Shown: positions 25,808 through 35,725, counted from the stretch's first letter. The stretch: DNA of 64,000 bases from Methylobacterium haplocladii (GCF_007992175.1 NZ_BJZT01000024.1:58870-122869); one strand, 5' to 3'. Made by a program: numbers and translations. The notes: a model not told the origin generated them from the letters alone.

Positions 25808-28072
25808 ATGCCCGCTGCGCCCGGAGGCCCGCGCCTGCTGCTGCGCCGGCTCCGCGAAGCGATGGCGGAACCGGTCAGTGCACAGGCGCGCCTCGACCGC
25901 ATCGTCGTCCTCATCGCCGCGAACGTCATCGCCGAGGTCTGTTCGGTCTACGTGCTGCGCGACGACAACACGCTCGAGCTGTTCGCGACGGAGGGCCTGA
26001 ACCGCGAGGCCGTGCACATCACGCGGCTGCGCACCGACGAGGGCCTCGTCGGCCTGATCGCGAACCAGGCCGAGCCGCTCTCGCTCTCCGACGCCCAGTC
26101 CCACCCGAATTTCTCGTACCGGCCCGAGACCGGGGAAGAGATCTACCACGCCTTCCTCGGCGTGCCGCTCCTGCGGGCCGGCAACACGCTCGGCGTGCTC
26201 GTCGTCCAGAACAAGACCTACCGGGTCTATTCGGACGAGGAGATCGAGGCCCTCCAGACCACCGCCATGGTGCTGGCGGAGATGATCGCCTCGGGCGAGC
26301 TGCAGGCGCTGGCCCCCGGCGCCGGCAGCGCGGCGCGGCGGCCGGTCAGCCAGCGGGGCGTGCCGCTTGCCGACGGCATCGGCCTCGGCCACGTCGTGCT
26401 GCACGAGCCGCGCATCGTCGTGAAGCGGTTGATCGCCGAGAGCGTCGAGCCGGAGGTCGTGCGCCTGGAGGAGGCGATCGAGGACGTCCGCTCGGCGATC
26501 GACGAGCTGGTGGAGCGCGGCGACGGCATCGGCTCGAACGAATCGCGCGAGGTGTTGGAAACCGTCCGCATGTTCGCCCACGACAAGGGCTGGCTGCGCC
26601 GGATGCGCGAGGCAGTGCAGTCGGGCCTGACCGCCGAGGCCGCCGTCGAACGCGTGCAGTCCGACAACCGCGCGCGGATGATGCGCCAGTCCGACCCGTA
26701 TCTCCGCGACCGCCTTCACGATCTCGACGACCTCGCCAACCGCCTCCTGCGCCGCCTGATCGGCCACGAGGCCGGCGGCGGCAACGGTGCCCTGCCGGAG
26801 AATGCGATCCTCGTCGCGCGCTCCATGGGGCCGGCGGCGCTGCTCGATTACGACCGGGCGAACCTGCGCGGCGTCGTGCTGGAAGAAGGCGGCCCGACCA
26901 GCCATATCGCCATCGTCGCGCGGGCTTTGGGCATCCCTGCGGTCGGCGAGATCGCCAACGCCACGGCGCTTTGTGATTCTGGCGATGCGATCATCGTCGA
27001 TGGCGGTGCCGGCGAGATCCAGGTGCGGCCCTCGCCCGAGATCGAATCGGCCTATGCCGAGCAGGCCCGTCTCCGCGCCCGGCGCCAGGAGCAGTACCGG
27101 GCGCTCCGCGACGTGCCGGCCACGACCCGCGACAAGGTCCGCATCGGGCTTCACCTCAATGCCGGACTGCTGATCGACCTCAGCCACCTCGCCGAGACCG
27201 GCGCGGAAGGCATCGGCCTGTTCCGCACCGAACTTCAGTTCATGGTCGCCCAGCGCATGCCCTCGGCTGCCGAGCAGCAGACTCTCTACGAGGCGGTCTT
27301 CACCGCGACCGGCGACCTGCCCGTCACCATCCGCACCCTCGATATCGGCGGCGACAAGATCCTTCCCTACATGCCGAGCCTGGAGGAAGAGAATCCGGCG
27401 CTCGGCTGGCGTGCGATCCGCATCGGCCTCGACCGCCCTGCCCTGCTGCGCGTGCAGCTGCGGGCGCTGCTGAAGGCGGCCGGGGGGCGTGCCCTGAAGA
27501 TCATGTTCCCGATGGTGGCGACCGTGGAGGAGTTCACCCGCGCCCGCGGCATCGTCGAACGCGAGAAGGCGCATCTGCGCCGCCACGGCTATCCGCTGCC
27601 GATCGATTGCAAGCTCGGTGCGATGGTCGAAGTGCCCTCGCTGCTGTTCCAGATCGACGAGATCGCCCGCGAGGCGGATTTCCTCTCGGTCGGCTCCAAC
27701 GACCTGATGCAGTTCCTGTTCGCGGTGGATCGCGAGAACCGGCGCGTCGCCGACCGGTTCGATCCCCTCTGCGGCGCGGCCCTGCGCGCCTTCCGGGTGA
27801 TCGCCGACCGCGCCGGGGCCATGGGCTGTCCGGTGACGGTCTGCGGCGAGATCGGCGGCCGCCCCCTCGAAGCGATGGCCCTGATCGGCCTCGGCTTCCG
27901 CAGCTTCTCGATGTCGCCGGCCTCGATCGGCCCGGTCAAGGCGATGGTCCTCTCGATCGAGGCCGATGAGATCCGCGCCCTGATCGAAACCGAACTCGCC
28001 AAGGCGACGGACGGCGCGTCGCTCCGGCCGACGCTCGCCGCCTTCGCGAAGGCGAAGGGCGTGCCCATCTAG
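25808..28072 (+). CDS. ptsP: PtsP, nitrogen-PTS phosphoenolpyruvate-protein phosphotransferase
   Basis: PtsP (enzyme I-Ntr) transfers phosphate from phosphoenolpyruvate to NPr in the regulatory nitrogen PTS. The 754-residue protein has an N-terminal GAF domain (about 15-165; senses glutamine or related ligands in studied members) and an HPr-binding helical region (about 175-330). The swivelling phosphohistidine domain has the active His in EEGGPTSHIAIVARA. The C-terminal PEP-binding barrel carries GLFRTELQFM, RTLDIGGDK, GSNDLMQFLFAVDR and VCGEIGG. The start is the ATG of MPAAPGGPRLLLRRLREAM. It follows lysC by 87 bp and precedes prfA by 69 bp. Confidence 0.96.
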   Translation: MPAAPGGPRLLLRRLREAMAEPVSAQARLDRIVVLIAANVIAEVCSVYVLRDDNTLELFATEGLNREAVHITRLRTDEGLVGLIANQAEPLSLSDAQSHPNFSYRPETGEEIYHAFLGVPLLRAGNTLGVLVVQNKTYRVYSDEEIEALQTTAMVLAEMIASGELQALAPGAGSAARRPVSQRGVPLADGIGLGHVVLHEPRIVVKRLIAESVEPEVVRLEEAIEDVRSAIDELVERGDGIGSNESREVLETVRMFAHDKGWLRRMREAVQSGLTAEAAVERVQSDNRARMMRQSDPYLRDRLHDLDDLANRLLRRLIGHEAGGGNGALPENAILVARSMGPAALLDYDRANLRGVVLEEGGPTSHIAIVARALGIPAVGEIANATALCDSGDAIIVDGGAGEIQVRPSPEIESAYAEQARLRARRQEQYRALRDVPATTRDKVRIGLHLNAGLLIDLSHLAETGAEGIGLFRTELQFMVAQRMPSAAEQQTLYEAVFTATGDLPVTIRTLDIGGDKILPYMPSLEEENPALGWRAIRIGLDRPALLRVQLRALLKAAGGRALKIMFPMVATVEEFTRARGIVEREKAHLRRHGYPLPIDCKLGAMVEVPSLLFQIDEIAREADFLSVGSNDLMQFLFAVDRENRRVADRFDPLCGAALRAFRVIADRAGAMGCPVTVCGEIGGRPLEAMALIGLGFRSFSMSPASIGPVKAMVLSIEADEIRALIETELAKATDGASLRPTLAAFAKAKGVPI

Positions 28073-28141
28073 CCTCAACCGGCCCGAGCGCCGTAATGCG
28101 CCGTCTCGCCGGTTCCTCTTCACGCGCAGTCCCGCAGGACG

Positions 28142-29221
28142 ATGACCCCCATTCCCTCCGACCGCCTCGACGCCATCCTGGCGCGGCACGACATCGTCAC
28201 CGCGATGCTGAGCACCGGCTCGGCCGATGCGGAGAGCTTCGTCGCGCTATCCCGCGAATTGTCGGGGCTCGACGGCGTCGTCGCGGCGATCCATGCCTAT
28301 CGCGCCGCGATCGACAACCTCTCCGGCATCGAGACGCTGATCGCCGAAGGCGACGCCGAGATGCGGGCGCTCGCCGCAGACGAGAAGCCCGAGGCCGAGG
28401 AGGCCGTGGAGAAGGCGCATCGCGCCCTGCAACTCATCCTGCTGCCGAAGGATGCGGCCGACGAGAAGAGCGCCATCCTCGAGATCCGCGCCGGCACCGG
28501 CGGCGACGAGGCGGCCCTGTTCGCCGGCGACCTGTTCGAGATGTACGCCAAATACGCCGAGGCCAAGGGCTGGCGCGTCGAGGTGATCTCGCAGAGCGAG
28601 GGCACCATGGGCGGCTACCGCGAAATCTTCGCCGAGGTGAACGGGCGCGGCGTGTTCTCGCGCCTCAAGTTCGAGAGCGGCGCCCACCGGGTCCAGCGCG
28701 TGCCCGAGACGGAGACGCAGGGGCGTATCCACACCTCCGCCGCCACCGTGGCGGTGCTGCCGGAGGCCGAGGAGGTCGATATCGTCATCAACGACGCCGA
28801 CCTGAAGATCGACACCATGCGGGCGCAGGGCGCCGGCGGGCAGCACGTCAACAAGACGGAATCGGCGATCCGCATCACTCACTTGCCCACCGGGATCATC
28901 GTGTTCGTCCAGGAGGAGCGCTCGCAGCACAAGAACCGGGCCCGCGCCATGTCGCTGCTTCGCGCAAAACTCTACGATGCCGAACGGACGGCCAAGGACT
29001 CGGTGCGTGCCGCCGACCGCAAGGCGCAGGTCGGCTCCGGCGACCGCTCGGAGCGCATTCGGACCTACAATTTCCCGCAGGCGCGCGTGACCGACCACCG
29101 CATCAACCTCACGCTCTACAAGCTCGAAGAGATCATGGCCGGCACGGCGCTGGACGAAGTCATCGACGCGCTGGTGACCGAGCATCAGGCCGAACTGCTC
29201 GCCGCCGAAGGCATGGCGTGA
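28142..29221 (+). CDS. prfA: Peptide chain release factor 1
   Basis: RF1 reads UAG and UAA stop codons and triggers peptide release. The 359-residue protein has the helical N-terminal domain, the [15 protein letters not shown] segment, the catalytic GGQ in [18 protein letters not shown], and [12 protein letters not shown]. The codon-recognition region lies in the [24 protein letters not shown] block, where the tripeptide position reads PET (PxT type of RF1). It is part of the prfA-prmC pair; PrmC methylates the GGQ glutamine. Confidence 0.97.
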   Translation: MTPIPSDRLDAILARHDIVTAMLSTGSADAESFVALSRELSGLDGVVAAIHAYRAAIDNLSGIETLIAEGDAEMRALAADEKPEAEEAVEKAHRALQLILLPKDAADEKSAILEIRAGTGGDEAALFAGDLFEMYAKYAEAKGWRVEVISQSEGTMGGYREIFAEVNGRGVFSRLKFESGAHRVQRVPETETQGRIHTSAATVAVLPEAEEVDIVINDADLKIDTMRAQGAGGQHVNKTESAIRITHLPTGIIVFVQEERSQHKNRARAMSLLRAKLYDAERTAKDSVRAADRKAQVGSGDRSERIRTYNFPQARVTDHRINLTLYKLEEIMAGTALDEVIDALVTEHQAELLAAEGMA

Positions 29222-29238
29222 CGTTGTTCGATGCCGTT

Positions 29239-29332
29239 TCCGTCATTGCGAGCGCAGCGAAGCAAACCGGGGTTGCGTCCAATTCGTTGTGGGTGTTGCC
29301 CCGGATCACTTCGCTGCGCTCGCAATGACGGA
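29239..29332. repeat. CGTCATTGCGAGCG palindromic repeat, copy 1
   Basis: Inverted arms TCCGTCATTGCGAGCGCAGC at the left and its near-complement ending CGCTCGCAATGACGGA at the right enclose a variable middle. This is a widespread alphaproteobacterial intergenic repeat type. Two more copies lie at 40353-40448 and 53357-53453. It separates prfA from prmC. Confidence 0.85.
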
Positions 29333-29358
29333 GTGCGAATCGGTATGCGGAGCGCTTC

Positions 29359-30270
29359 GTGTCGGACGTAGCGTTCGAGCCGGGCTTCTCGCGCTCCGAA
29401 GCGCTTCGCCGGGCGACGCAGGCGCTGAAGCAGGCTGGACACACCGAAGCGCGGGGGGATGCGCGCTTCCTGTGCCTCCATCTCCTCGGCCTCACCCCGA
29501 CTGATCTGGCCCTGCGCGGCGATGCGCCGATTGGACCGGCCGGAGCGGACGCCCTCACGCAAGCGCTGACGCGGCGGCTCCGGGGTGAGCCGGTGGCCCG
29601 GATCCTCGGCGAGTGGGAATTCCGGGGCCTGACCTTCGCACTGTCTGCAGGAACGCTGGTGCCGCGGCCGGATACGGAAACGCTCGTCGACAGCGCGCTG
29701 AGGCTCGGCACCGTACCGTCGCCGACGATCCTCGATCTCGGCACCGGCTCGGGCTGTATCTTGATTGCGCTGCTCGGCGAATGGCCGGGCGCGCGGGGGC
29801 TCGGCGTCGACCTGTCCGAAGACGCCCTCTCCACCGCCCGAACCAATGCCGCCCGCAACGGGGTCGGCGACCGCGCCGCCTTCTTGCGCGGAGATTGGTG
29901 CGAGGCCGTGCGCGGCCCCTTCGACCTGATCGTGTCGAACCCGCCCTACATCGCGAGCGGCGTGATCCCGACGCTCTCCGAGGAGGTTCGCCGCTACGAT
30001 CCGGCCGCGGCGCTGGACGGCGGCCCGGACGGGCTCGACGCCTATCGCGCGATCGTCGATGGCCTCGCCGCGCGGCCCGGCCTGCTCGCGGCCGACGGCG
30101 CCCTTCTGCTAGAGATCGGCTATGATCAGGCCGAGGCGGTGGCCGGCCTCGGCCGTGACGCGGGCTTCCGCGTCGCCGGGATCGACCGTGATCTCACCGG
30201 GCACGCGCGGGTCGTCACGCTTCGGCCACCGTTCGATGTCACGTCAGTCGGCAACAAAGTCGTGCGATGA
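29359..30270 (+). CDS. prmC: Release factor glutamine methyltransferase
   Basis: PrmC methylates the glutamine of the GGQ motif of release factors. The 303-residue protein has an N-terminal helical domain (ALRRATQALKQAG...ARFLCLHLLGL), PVARILGEWEFRG, LVPRPDTETLV, the SAM motif ILDLGTGSGCILIAL and the catalytic NPPY in DLIVSNPPYI. The start is a GTG at 29359, just downstream of a palindromic repeat that separates it from prfA, its substrate gene. Confidence 0.95.
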   Translation: MSDVAFEPGFSRSEALRRATQALKQAGHTEARGDARFLCLHLLGLTPTDLALRGDAPIGPAGADALTQALTRRLRGEPVARILGEWEFRGLTFALSAGTLVPRPDTETLVDSALRLGTVPSPTILDLGTGSGCILIALLGEWPGARGLGVDLSEDALSTARTNAARNGVGDRAAFLRGDWCEAVRGPFDLIVSNPPYIASGVIPTLSEEVRRYDPAAALDGGPDGLDAYRAIVDGLAARPGLLAADGALLLEIGYDQAEAVAGLGRDAGFRVAGIDRDLTGHARVVTLRPPFDVTSVGNKVVR

Positions 30271-30688
30271 TTGCAACGACATGAAAAAATGCTTGTTGCG
30301 GGGACGATCAGCCATTACGTTCAGGGTGTAGATCGTGAACGGCCCGTTAAGACGGGTTGCGGTAGGATCGGGTTCGATCAGCACCGCCTTCGGTTCGGTC
30401 GATCGCCCCACCATCGAGCGGACGCGCACGCGGCATAAAAGCCAAGGTGGCCGCCAAGCAAGATGGCATCGAACCTGACAGTCGAAGGTTGACCCGCGTG
30501 CATGCCTTGCGGCGAGCGCGGGCACCGACCGGACGAGACGACGGCACGCACGACGTGAAGGATCACGGATCGACCTGCGAGGCATCCCGCGGCGAGCATT
30601 GGGCTCGGCCGCGGACGACCCGCACGCGCCGCCGGTCCACCTCTGTCAGAGACAATTTTCGCTGCGAGTGAAGGGTCAATCGAGACCG
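30271..30688. other. Leader and promoter region ahead of the DUF4167 gene
   Basis: These 418 bases lack a convincing gene. A small stem CCCGT-TAAG-ACGGG lies at about 30342-30355. The first 80 bases are unusually A/T-rich for this window and are the best place for a promoter. Short open frames here are unconserved in character. Confidence 0.4.
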
Positions 30689-31951
30689 ATGAGACCAAAC
30701 CAGAACAGACGGATGCGTGGCCGCAACAGGCCCAAGGGTCCCAATCCGCTGACCCGGTCCTACGAGTCCACCGGACCCGACATCAAGGTCCGCGGCACCG
30801 CCCAGCACATCGCAGACAAATACGCACAGCTCGCCCGGGACGCCCTGGCGAGCGGTGACCCCGTCGCCGCGGAGAACTACTTCCAGCACGGCGAGCACTA
30901 CTTCCGTATCATCACCGGTGCCCAGGAGCCGAACCGTCCGCAGGCCTCGCAGGGCTATGCCCGCAACGGCTTCGACGATGAGGACGAGGGCGATGAGGAC
31001 GGCGCCGATCAGGGCCGCCAGGGCTATGGTGGCGACGAGTACGGCGACGCGTCGCAGCAGCCGCAGCCTTTCGAGCGCCAGGATTACGAGGCGCGCCAGC
31101 AGAACCGCGGTAACGATCGGCCGGATCAGCACCGTCAGGATCGGGGCCAGGGCCAGGATCGCAACGATCGGCCCAACCGCTTCCAGAACCGGAACGACCG
31201 TCCGCAGCGCTTCGACAACAATCGCCAGGATTACAACCGCGGCGAGTTCCGCCAGGATCAGCCGCGACAGGACCAGTCTCGACAAGATCAACCCCGGCAG
31301 GATCAGTCGCGCCAGGATTACGGCCGGCAGGACCACGGCCGCCCCGAGCAGAACCGCCAGGATTACGGTCGTCAGGACTATTCGCGTCAGGACGCTGGCC
31401 GGCAGGATCCGTCTCATCAGGAGCAGCCCCGCCAGGATCAGCCTCGCCAGGATCAGCCTCGGCAAGACCATGGCCGGCAGGATCAGCCGCGCTACGAGAA
31501 CGGTCGTGGCAACTACAATCGGCAGGACGGTGGTCGACCGGATCGCAATCGCCAGGATGCAGGACGTCCCGAGCCTGTTCGCCAGGATGCCGTTCGCCAG
31601 GACGCGCCCCGACAGGAAGTGAGCCGCGAAGAGGCGCCCGCGCTCCGCAGCGATCCGCCGCCGCGCCGCGAGCGCCGCCGCGACCGTGAGGAGTCACCCC
31701 GTCAGGCCGTCGACGAGACGTCGGCCCTGCCCGCATTCCTGATGACGGCGACGCGCAATCCGACTCCGGCCCCAGAGCCGAGCGCCGAGCCGGTTCGTCT
31801 CGCACCGGTGCCAGCTTCGGCACCGCAGCATGAAGCGGCCGCCGAAGACGCGGCGCTCCCGCCGAAGCCCCGCCGCCGCCGGACGCGCTACAAGGCCGGC
31901 GAAGAGGGCGCTCCGCCCGAGAAGACGGAGGTAGCCGACGCCGGCGAGTGA
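30689..31951 (+). CDS. DUF4167 protein with a long Arg-Gln-Asp repeat region
   Basis: The 420-residue protein has a conserved N-terminal DUF4167 domain (residues 1-80: MRPNQNRRMRGRNR, then LTRSYESTGPDIKVRGTA and YFQHGEHYFRII). A very long low-complexity region follows with 21 RQD triplets between about residues 115 and 315, then a charged Pro/Ala/Arg-rich tail (PKPRRRRTRYKAG). The domain is alphaproteobacterial; some members affect cell envelope or division, but no activity is established. The frame is open upstream, but ATG 30689 is where the conserved domain starts. It follows prmC, a conserved order. Confidence 0.88.
   Translation: MRPNQNRRMRGRNRPKGPNPLTRSYESTGPDIKVRGTAQHIADKYAQLARDALASGDPVAAENYFQHGEHYFRIITGAQEPNRPQASQGYARNGFDDEDEGDEDGADQGRQGYGGDEYGDASQQPQPFERQDYEARQQNRGNDRPDQHRQDRGQGQDRNDRPNRFQNRNDRPQRFDNNRQDYNRGEFRQDQPRQDQSRQDQPRQDQSRQDYGRQDHGRPEQNRQDYGRQDYSRQDAGRQDPSHQEQPRQDQPRQDQPRQDHGRQDQPRYENGRGNYNRQDGGRPDRNRQDAGRPEPVRQDAVRQDAPRQEVSREEAPALRSDPPPRRERRRDREESPRQAVDETSALPAFLMTATRNPTPAPEPSAEPVRLAPVPASAPQHEAAAEDAALPPKPRRRRTRYKAGEEGAPPEKTEVADAGE
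31130..31625 (+). repeat. Coding tandem repeat (RQD-type) inside the DUF4167 gene
   Basis: Degenerate units of 12 to 15 bases built on CGxCAGGAT/C encode the RQD triplets. The block is densest at 31250-31500. Because of the repeat, the opposite strand shows a long hydrophobic frame that is only a shadow. Confidence 0.8.
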
Positions 31952-31977
31952 TCGCCGGAGTTCGGTGCCGATCGTCG

Positions 31978-32010
31978 AGAGCCGCCCCTCCGGGCGGCTC
32001 TTTTCGTTTC
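31978..32010 (+). terminator. Intrinsic terminator after the DUF4167 gene
   Basis: An 8-bp stem AGCCGCCC / GGGCGGCT with a CTCC loop is followed by CTTTTCGTTT, 28 bases after the stop codon. Confidence 0.85.
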
Positions 32011-32027
32011 CGGCGACGATCGGGTGC

Positions 32028-33824
32028 TTACGAAAGGTAGTTCACCAGCGACAGCTTGGAGAGCATCGAGGTGACCTGATAACTCGCCTGGAGCTGCGTC
32101 TGCAGCGTCAGCAGCTTGGCGGCGACCTCTTCGGTGGAGATCGTCTCGACGCCGTCGAGGGAATCCTGCAGCGCCGCCTTGGTCGATTGCGCCTGCGCCT
32201 TGGCGTCGGCCATGCTGCTCGATGCAACACCGAAATCGCCGACGAGATCGGCGACGCTGGGCTTGCCGTCCGCGGGGGTCACGAGGCTCTTCGCCCGATC
32301 CGCGGTGGCCTGGAAGAGCGCCACGTTCTGGGTACCGGTCGCATCGGCGAAGCCGCCGGCAGCGAGCATCGCGAGAGCGGCGAGCGTGTCGCGCAGCGGG
32401 GCCTCGTTGGCCCTGGCCCCGATCGACACGCTCCGGTTCGCGCCGATCTGGACGCTGGCGGTGCTGCGCGGGTCGCTGGCGGCATCGTCGCCGGTGTACC
32501 AGATCACCGTGCTCTTGCTCGCGGTCTCGGCATAGCCGTTGCCGTCGGCCGCCAGGCGGCGCGGCGCGAGGCCGGGCGAGGACGACCCGTCGAAGAAGTT
32601 CTTCGAGGCGCGCGCCGCCGAACTCGCGGCGAGCGCCGTGCCGCCCGCCTGCGTCAGGGCGTTCGATACCGCGGTCGATAGATTGGCCGCCGTGTCCGCG
32701 GGCGTCGCGCCGATGGCGAAGTTCGTTGCCGACGTGGACGACGCGGTGGCCGCAGCGGTCAGCGTGATGGTCTGTGTCGTCCCGTCGCGCATCCCGACCT
32801 TGAGGGTCAGCGTGTCGCCGATGGCCGGCGTGCCGGTGTTCAGCGACAGCGAGGCTGGGCTGCCTCCGGTGAAGGCGGCCGAGATACCGGGGGGGCTGGC
32901 ACTCTGCACGCTGGCGACGGAGGCGGTGCCGAGCAGCGCCTTGAGGTTGGCGGCCGTATCGGCCGGCGTGGCGCCGATGGCGAAACCGTCGGTCGCGCCC
33001 GGCGCGACGGTGGTACGCGCAGCGAGGTCCAGAATCTTCTGGCTGCCGTCGGATTGCAGGACGGCGACGCGCACGCGATCGCCGTCACTTGGCTGGCTCG
33101 CAAACGTAAGGTCGACGGTCGCGGCGGTTCCAGCGGTCAGGTTCGCCGACACCCCGCTCGTGTTCGAACTCGTGGCCGAAACCAGGGAGAAGCCGAAATT
33201 CGCCCGCGCCTCGGCGCTCGCATCCTCTGTGAGGCTCACGGTCGTTCCCGTCTGGGTCTGCGTGAGCCTGCCGTTGCCGGCGATGCCGAGATCGGCGGTC
33301 TTCTGCTCGGCGATCAGCGTCTTCAGGCCGGCGAGGCCGTTGGCGGCGTCGCCGTTCAACATCGTGTCCGTCGAGATCACCGGCTGCGTATCGGTCGCCC
33401 GGCCGCCGAAGATGTATTTGCCCGCTACCGACTGGTTCAGCGCGTCGACGGCTGCATCGAGGTTCGAACGTGCCAGCGTCGTGCTCGTCGTGACGCCGGT
33501 GCTGGTGGTCGAGAGGATGGCGGAGGTCAGGCTGGTCTTGAGAGTGTCGCCCAGCGTCTTGACCTGCGTCAGGCTGGTGGCGGCGAGCGTCACCCGCGTG
33601 CTCGCGCCGGCAATGGCCGCCGTGTAGCCGTCCAGCGCGCTGATCGTCGAATGAGCGCTGAGGCTCGAGGTCCGCGCCGAGCCGAGGCCGCCATAGGTGT
33701 CGGCGGTGCGGCCCGTGGAGAGCTGGGTCGTCAGCCCGTCGAGGCGGCTCTTGAGCCCGGCGAGGCTCGCGGCGGTGCGGTCGGAGGCGTAGCTGCCGGC
33801 GGCGAAGGTGGTGATCGAGGTCAT
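32028..33824 (-). CDS. flgL: Flagellar hook-associated protein FlgL (unusually long)
   Basis: FlgL joins the hook to the filament. The 598-residue product has flagellin-like ends: the N-terminal helix region (AASLAGLKSRLDGLTTQLSTGRTADTYGGLG) and the C-terminal helix ending QLQASYQVTSMLSKLSLVNYL. It is roughly twice the common FlgL length. The extra part (about residues 235-412) contains two copies of one module, each with FAIGATPADTAANL (residues 281 and 369). It lies 11 bp after flgK. Assignment as FlgL rather than flagellin rests on position and the end helices. Confidence 0.85.
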   Translation of the reverse strand: MTSITTFAAGSYASDRTAASLAGLKSRLDGLTTQLSTGRTADTYGGLGSARTSSLSAHSTISALDGYTAAIAGASTRVTLAATSLTQVKTLGDTLKTSLTSAILSTTSTGVTTSTTLARSNLDAAVDALNQSVAGKYIFGGRATDTQPVISTDTMLNGDAANGLAGLKTLIAEQKTADLGIAGNGRLTQTQTGTTVSLTEDASAEARANFGFSLVSATSSNTSGVSANLTAGTAATVDLTFASQPSDGDRVRVAVLQSDGSQKILDLAARTTVAPGATDGFAIGATPADTAANLKALLGTASVASVQSASPPGISAAFTGGSPASLSLNTGTPAIGDTLTLKVGMRDGTTQTITLTAAATASSTSATNFAIGATPADTAANLSTAVSNALTQAGGTALAASSAARASKNFFDGSSSPGLAPRRLAADGNGYAETASKSTVIWYTGDDAASDPRSTASVQIGANRSVSIGARANEAPLRDTLAALAMLAAGGFADATGTQNVALFQATADRAKSLVTPADGKPSVADLVGDFGVASSSMADAKAQAQSTKAALQDSLDGVETISTEEVAAKLLTLQTQLQASYQVTSMLSKLSLVNYLS

Positions 33825-33835
33825 GGTGCGGCGCC

Positions 33836-35725
33836 TCAGATCCGGAGCAGCGTGTCGAGCATGTCGCGGGCGGCGGTGAGCACCCGGGCATTGGCGGTGT
33901 AGGCGGTCTGAAGCTCGATCAGCTTCGACATCTCTTCGTCGATGTTGACGCCGGACTGGGTCGAGAACCGGCTCTGGGCCGTGGCCAAAGCCACGCTCTG
34001 GCCCTCGTCGAGATCCTGCGCCGAGGACGCGGCGGCCCCCTGCGAGGCGATGATCGATTGTGCGAAACCGCTGACGGTGGAGGTCGTCGGCGCGTTGATG
34101 CCGCCGATGCCGCTCGACGACGAGAAGGTCCGCTGCGTCTTGGTGAGCGCGTCGTACAGCGCCTGCGGCCGCGTCGAGTCGCTCGATGCGGCCGTTGCCG
34201 ACGTCGCGACGAGGGTCGAGGTCGTCGTCGACACGTTCGGGTTGACGGCGATACGCTGGGCGAAGCCGGTCAGCTGTGAGCCGCCGTCGAAGGAGCCGGT
34301 GTAGAGCCCGTTGTTGCGGCCGGAATCGACGAAGAGCGCGAGTTGCGCGCTACCGCCCTGCGTGTCGGTCGGCGACGTGGCCTGGGTCACGCTGGCGCTG
34401 GCCGCGAGGAGGGTCGGCGCGCCGCCGCCGTTCGACAGGATGCGGACAGTACTGGCCGTGCCGCCGCTGGCGCCCGAAACGCTGAAGCTCGATCCGAGGG
34501 CCGCGGAGATGGCGGCAACGATCGTGGCAGGGTCTCGCGAGGCGGACGATGGTGGAATCGTGAACGGCACGACGGTGGCGCCCGAATCGTCCGTGGCGGA
34601 CGCGGAGGCGCTGGCCGCCGGCGTCAGATAGGACGGCATCAGGATCAGGTTGCGCTGGATGCCCGAGGCATCCTTGACCGTCAGCGTCACGGCGTTGCCG
34701 GCGCTGAGACCGGTCAGGTCGATATCGAAGCCGGATTTGGTGCCGTCGGTCGCCGCGGTTCCGGTGGAGAGCTTGTCCGACATCGACCGCGACAGGCCGG
34801 CGGCGAGATCGTCGAGCTGGCGCTGGGCCTGCGGCAGCACCGTGTCGCGTATCTCCAATGCCGCCGCGATCGATCCTGAACGAACGGCGCCGGAGGCGAC
34901 GAGGTCGATGGATGCGCCGCCCGGAATGACCGCCGTGATGGTGCCGACGCCGCGCTTGGAGGGATCCGTCGCGTAGGTGGCATCCGGTGAGAGCGTGCCT
35001 CGGCTGTCGAAGGACAGCTTCGTGGCGTTGCTGCGGTCGACGAGCGTGACCCCGGTCGTGGTAAAGACCGAGACCGATCCATCGCTCTGCCCCACCGTCT
35101 GCACGTCCATCAGCGCGGACAACGCGTTGATGGCCTGGTCGCGCCGGTCGAGCAGGTCCGCCTTGCTGGCACTGTCGCCGGCCGACTGCACCCGTGTGTT
35201 GAGATCGGCGATCGAGGTCAGCAGGCTGCCGGCCTTGGCCGTATCCTGCGCCAGCTGCGATTCCATCGCGGTGCGCAGGTCCTGCACGCCGCTGGCGATG
35301 GTGCCGATCTTGGCGGCGAGGCTCGACGCGGCCGTGACGGCGCCGCTGCGGGCTGCCGACGAACTCGGGTTGGCGGCGAGCGTCTGGAGCGACGAAGCGA
35401 AACTGTTCACGACGCCGTCGAGGGCGTTCGAGTCTCCCGGTGTTCCGTAGAGCTTGTCGACCTGTGTGAGCACCGCCGAATTGAGAGCGGTATAGGCGGC
35501 GCCCGAGGTCTCGAGCCGCAACTGCTTGAGGGCAGCCGCGTCGAGGGCCCGGCCGACGGTGCCGGTGGCGACGCCGGAATTGCCGGGTCCCGTCGTCACG
35601 GAGTCGAGGGTCCGCTTGACGTAGCCGACCGTGCCCGCATTCGCGACGTTCTGCGAGACGATGCCGATCTGTGCCTGGGTCAGGCGCAGACCCGCGGTCG
35701 CGGTGTTCAGGGCATTGAGCGACAC
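33836..35725 (-). CDS. flgK: Flagellar hook-associated protein FlgK
   Basis: FlgK (HAP1) caps the hook and joins it to FlgL. The 629-residue protein starts with the rod/hook family N-terminus SLNALNTATAGLRLTQAQIGIVSQNVANAGTVGYVKR and ends with the matching C-terminal helix (VNIDEEMSKLIELQTAYTANARVLTAARDMLDTLLRI). The middle, with DKLYGTPGDSNALDGVVNSFASSLQTLA, is characteristic of FlgK. It lies between flgE and flgL on the minus strand. Confidence 0.94.
   Translation of the reverse strand: MSLNALNTATAGLRLTQAQIGIVSQNVANAGTVGYVKRTLDSVTTGPGNSGVATGTVGRALDAAALKQLRLETSGAAYTALNSAVLTQVDKLYGTPGDSNALDGVVNSFASSLQTLAANPSSSAARSGAVTAASSLAAKIGTIASGVQDLRTAMESQLAQDTAKAGSLLTSIADLNTRVQSAGDSASKADLLDRRDQAINALSALMDVQTVGQSDGSVSVFTTTGVTLVDRSNATKLSFDSRGTLSPDATYATDPSKRGVGTITAVIPGGASIDLVASGAVRSGSIAAALEIRDTVLPQAQRQLDDLAAGLSRSMSDKLSTGTAATDGTKSGFDIDLTGLSAGNAVTLTVKDASGIQRNLILMPSYLTPAASASASATDDSGATVVPFTIPPSSASRDPATIVAAISAALGSSFSVSGASGGTASTVRILSNGGGAPTLLAASASVTQATSPTDTQGGSAQLALFVDSGRNNGLYTGSFDGGSQLTGFAQRIAVNPNVSTTTSTLVATSATAASSDSTRPQALYDALTKTQRTFSSSSGIGGINAPTTSTVSGFAQSIIASQGAAASSAQDLDEGQSVALATAQSRFSTQSGVNIDEEMSKLIELQTAYTANARVLTAARDMLDTLLRI

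Noticed and set aside
25697..28189. Minus-strand frame of 830 codons opposite ptsP
   Set aside because: Composition is Arg/Asp/Gly/His-rich with no domain, typical of an antisense shadow of a GC-rich gene; ptsP on the plus strand has all its motifs.
30563..31471. Long hydrophobic minus-strand frame resembling a multi-span membrane protein
   Set aside because: It lies exactly opposite the RQD repeat of the DUF4167 gene; the Leu/Ile-rich pattern is the complement of CAGGAT repeats.
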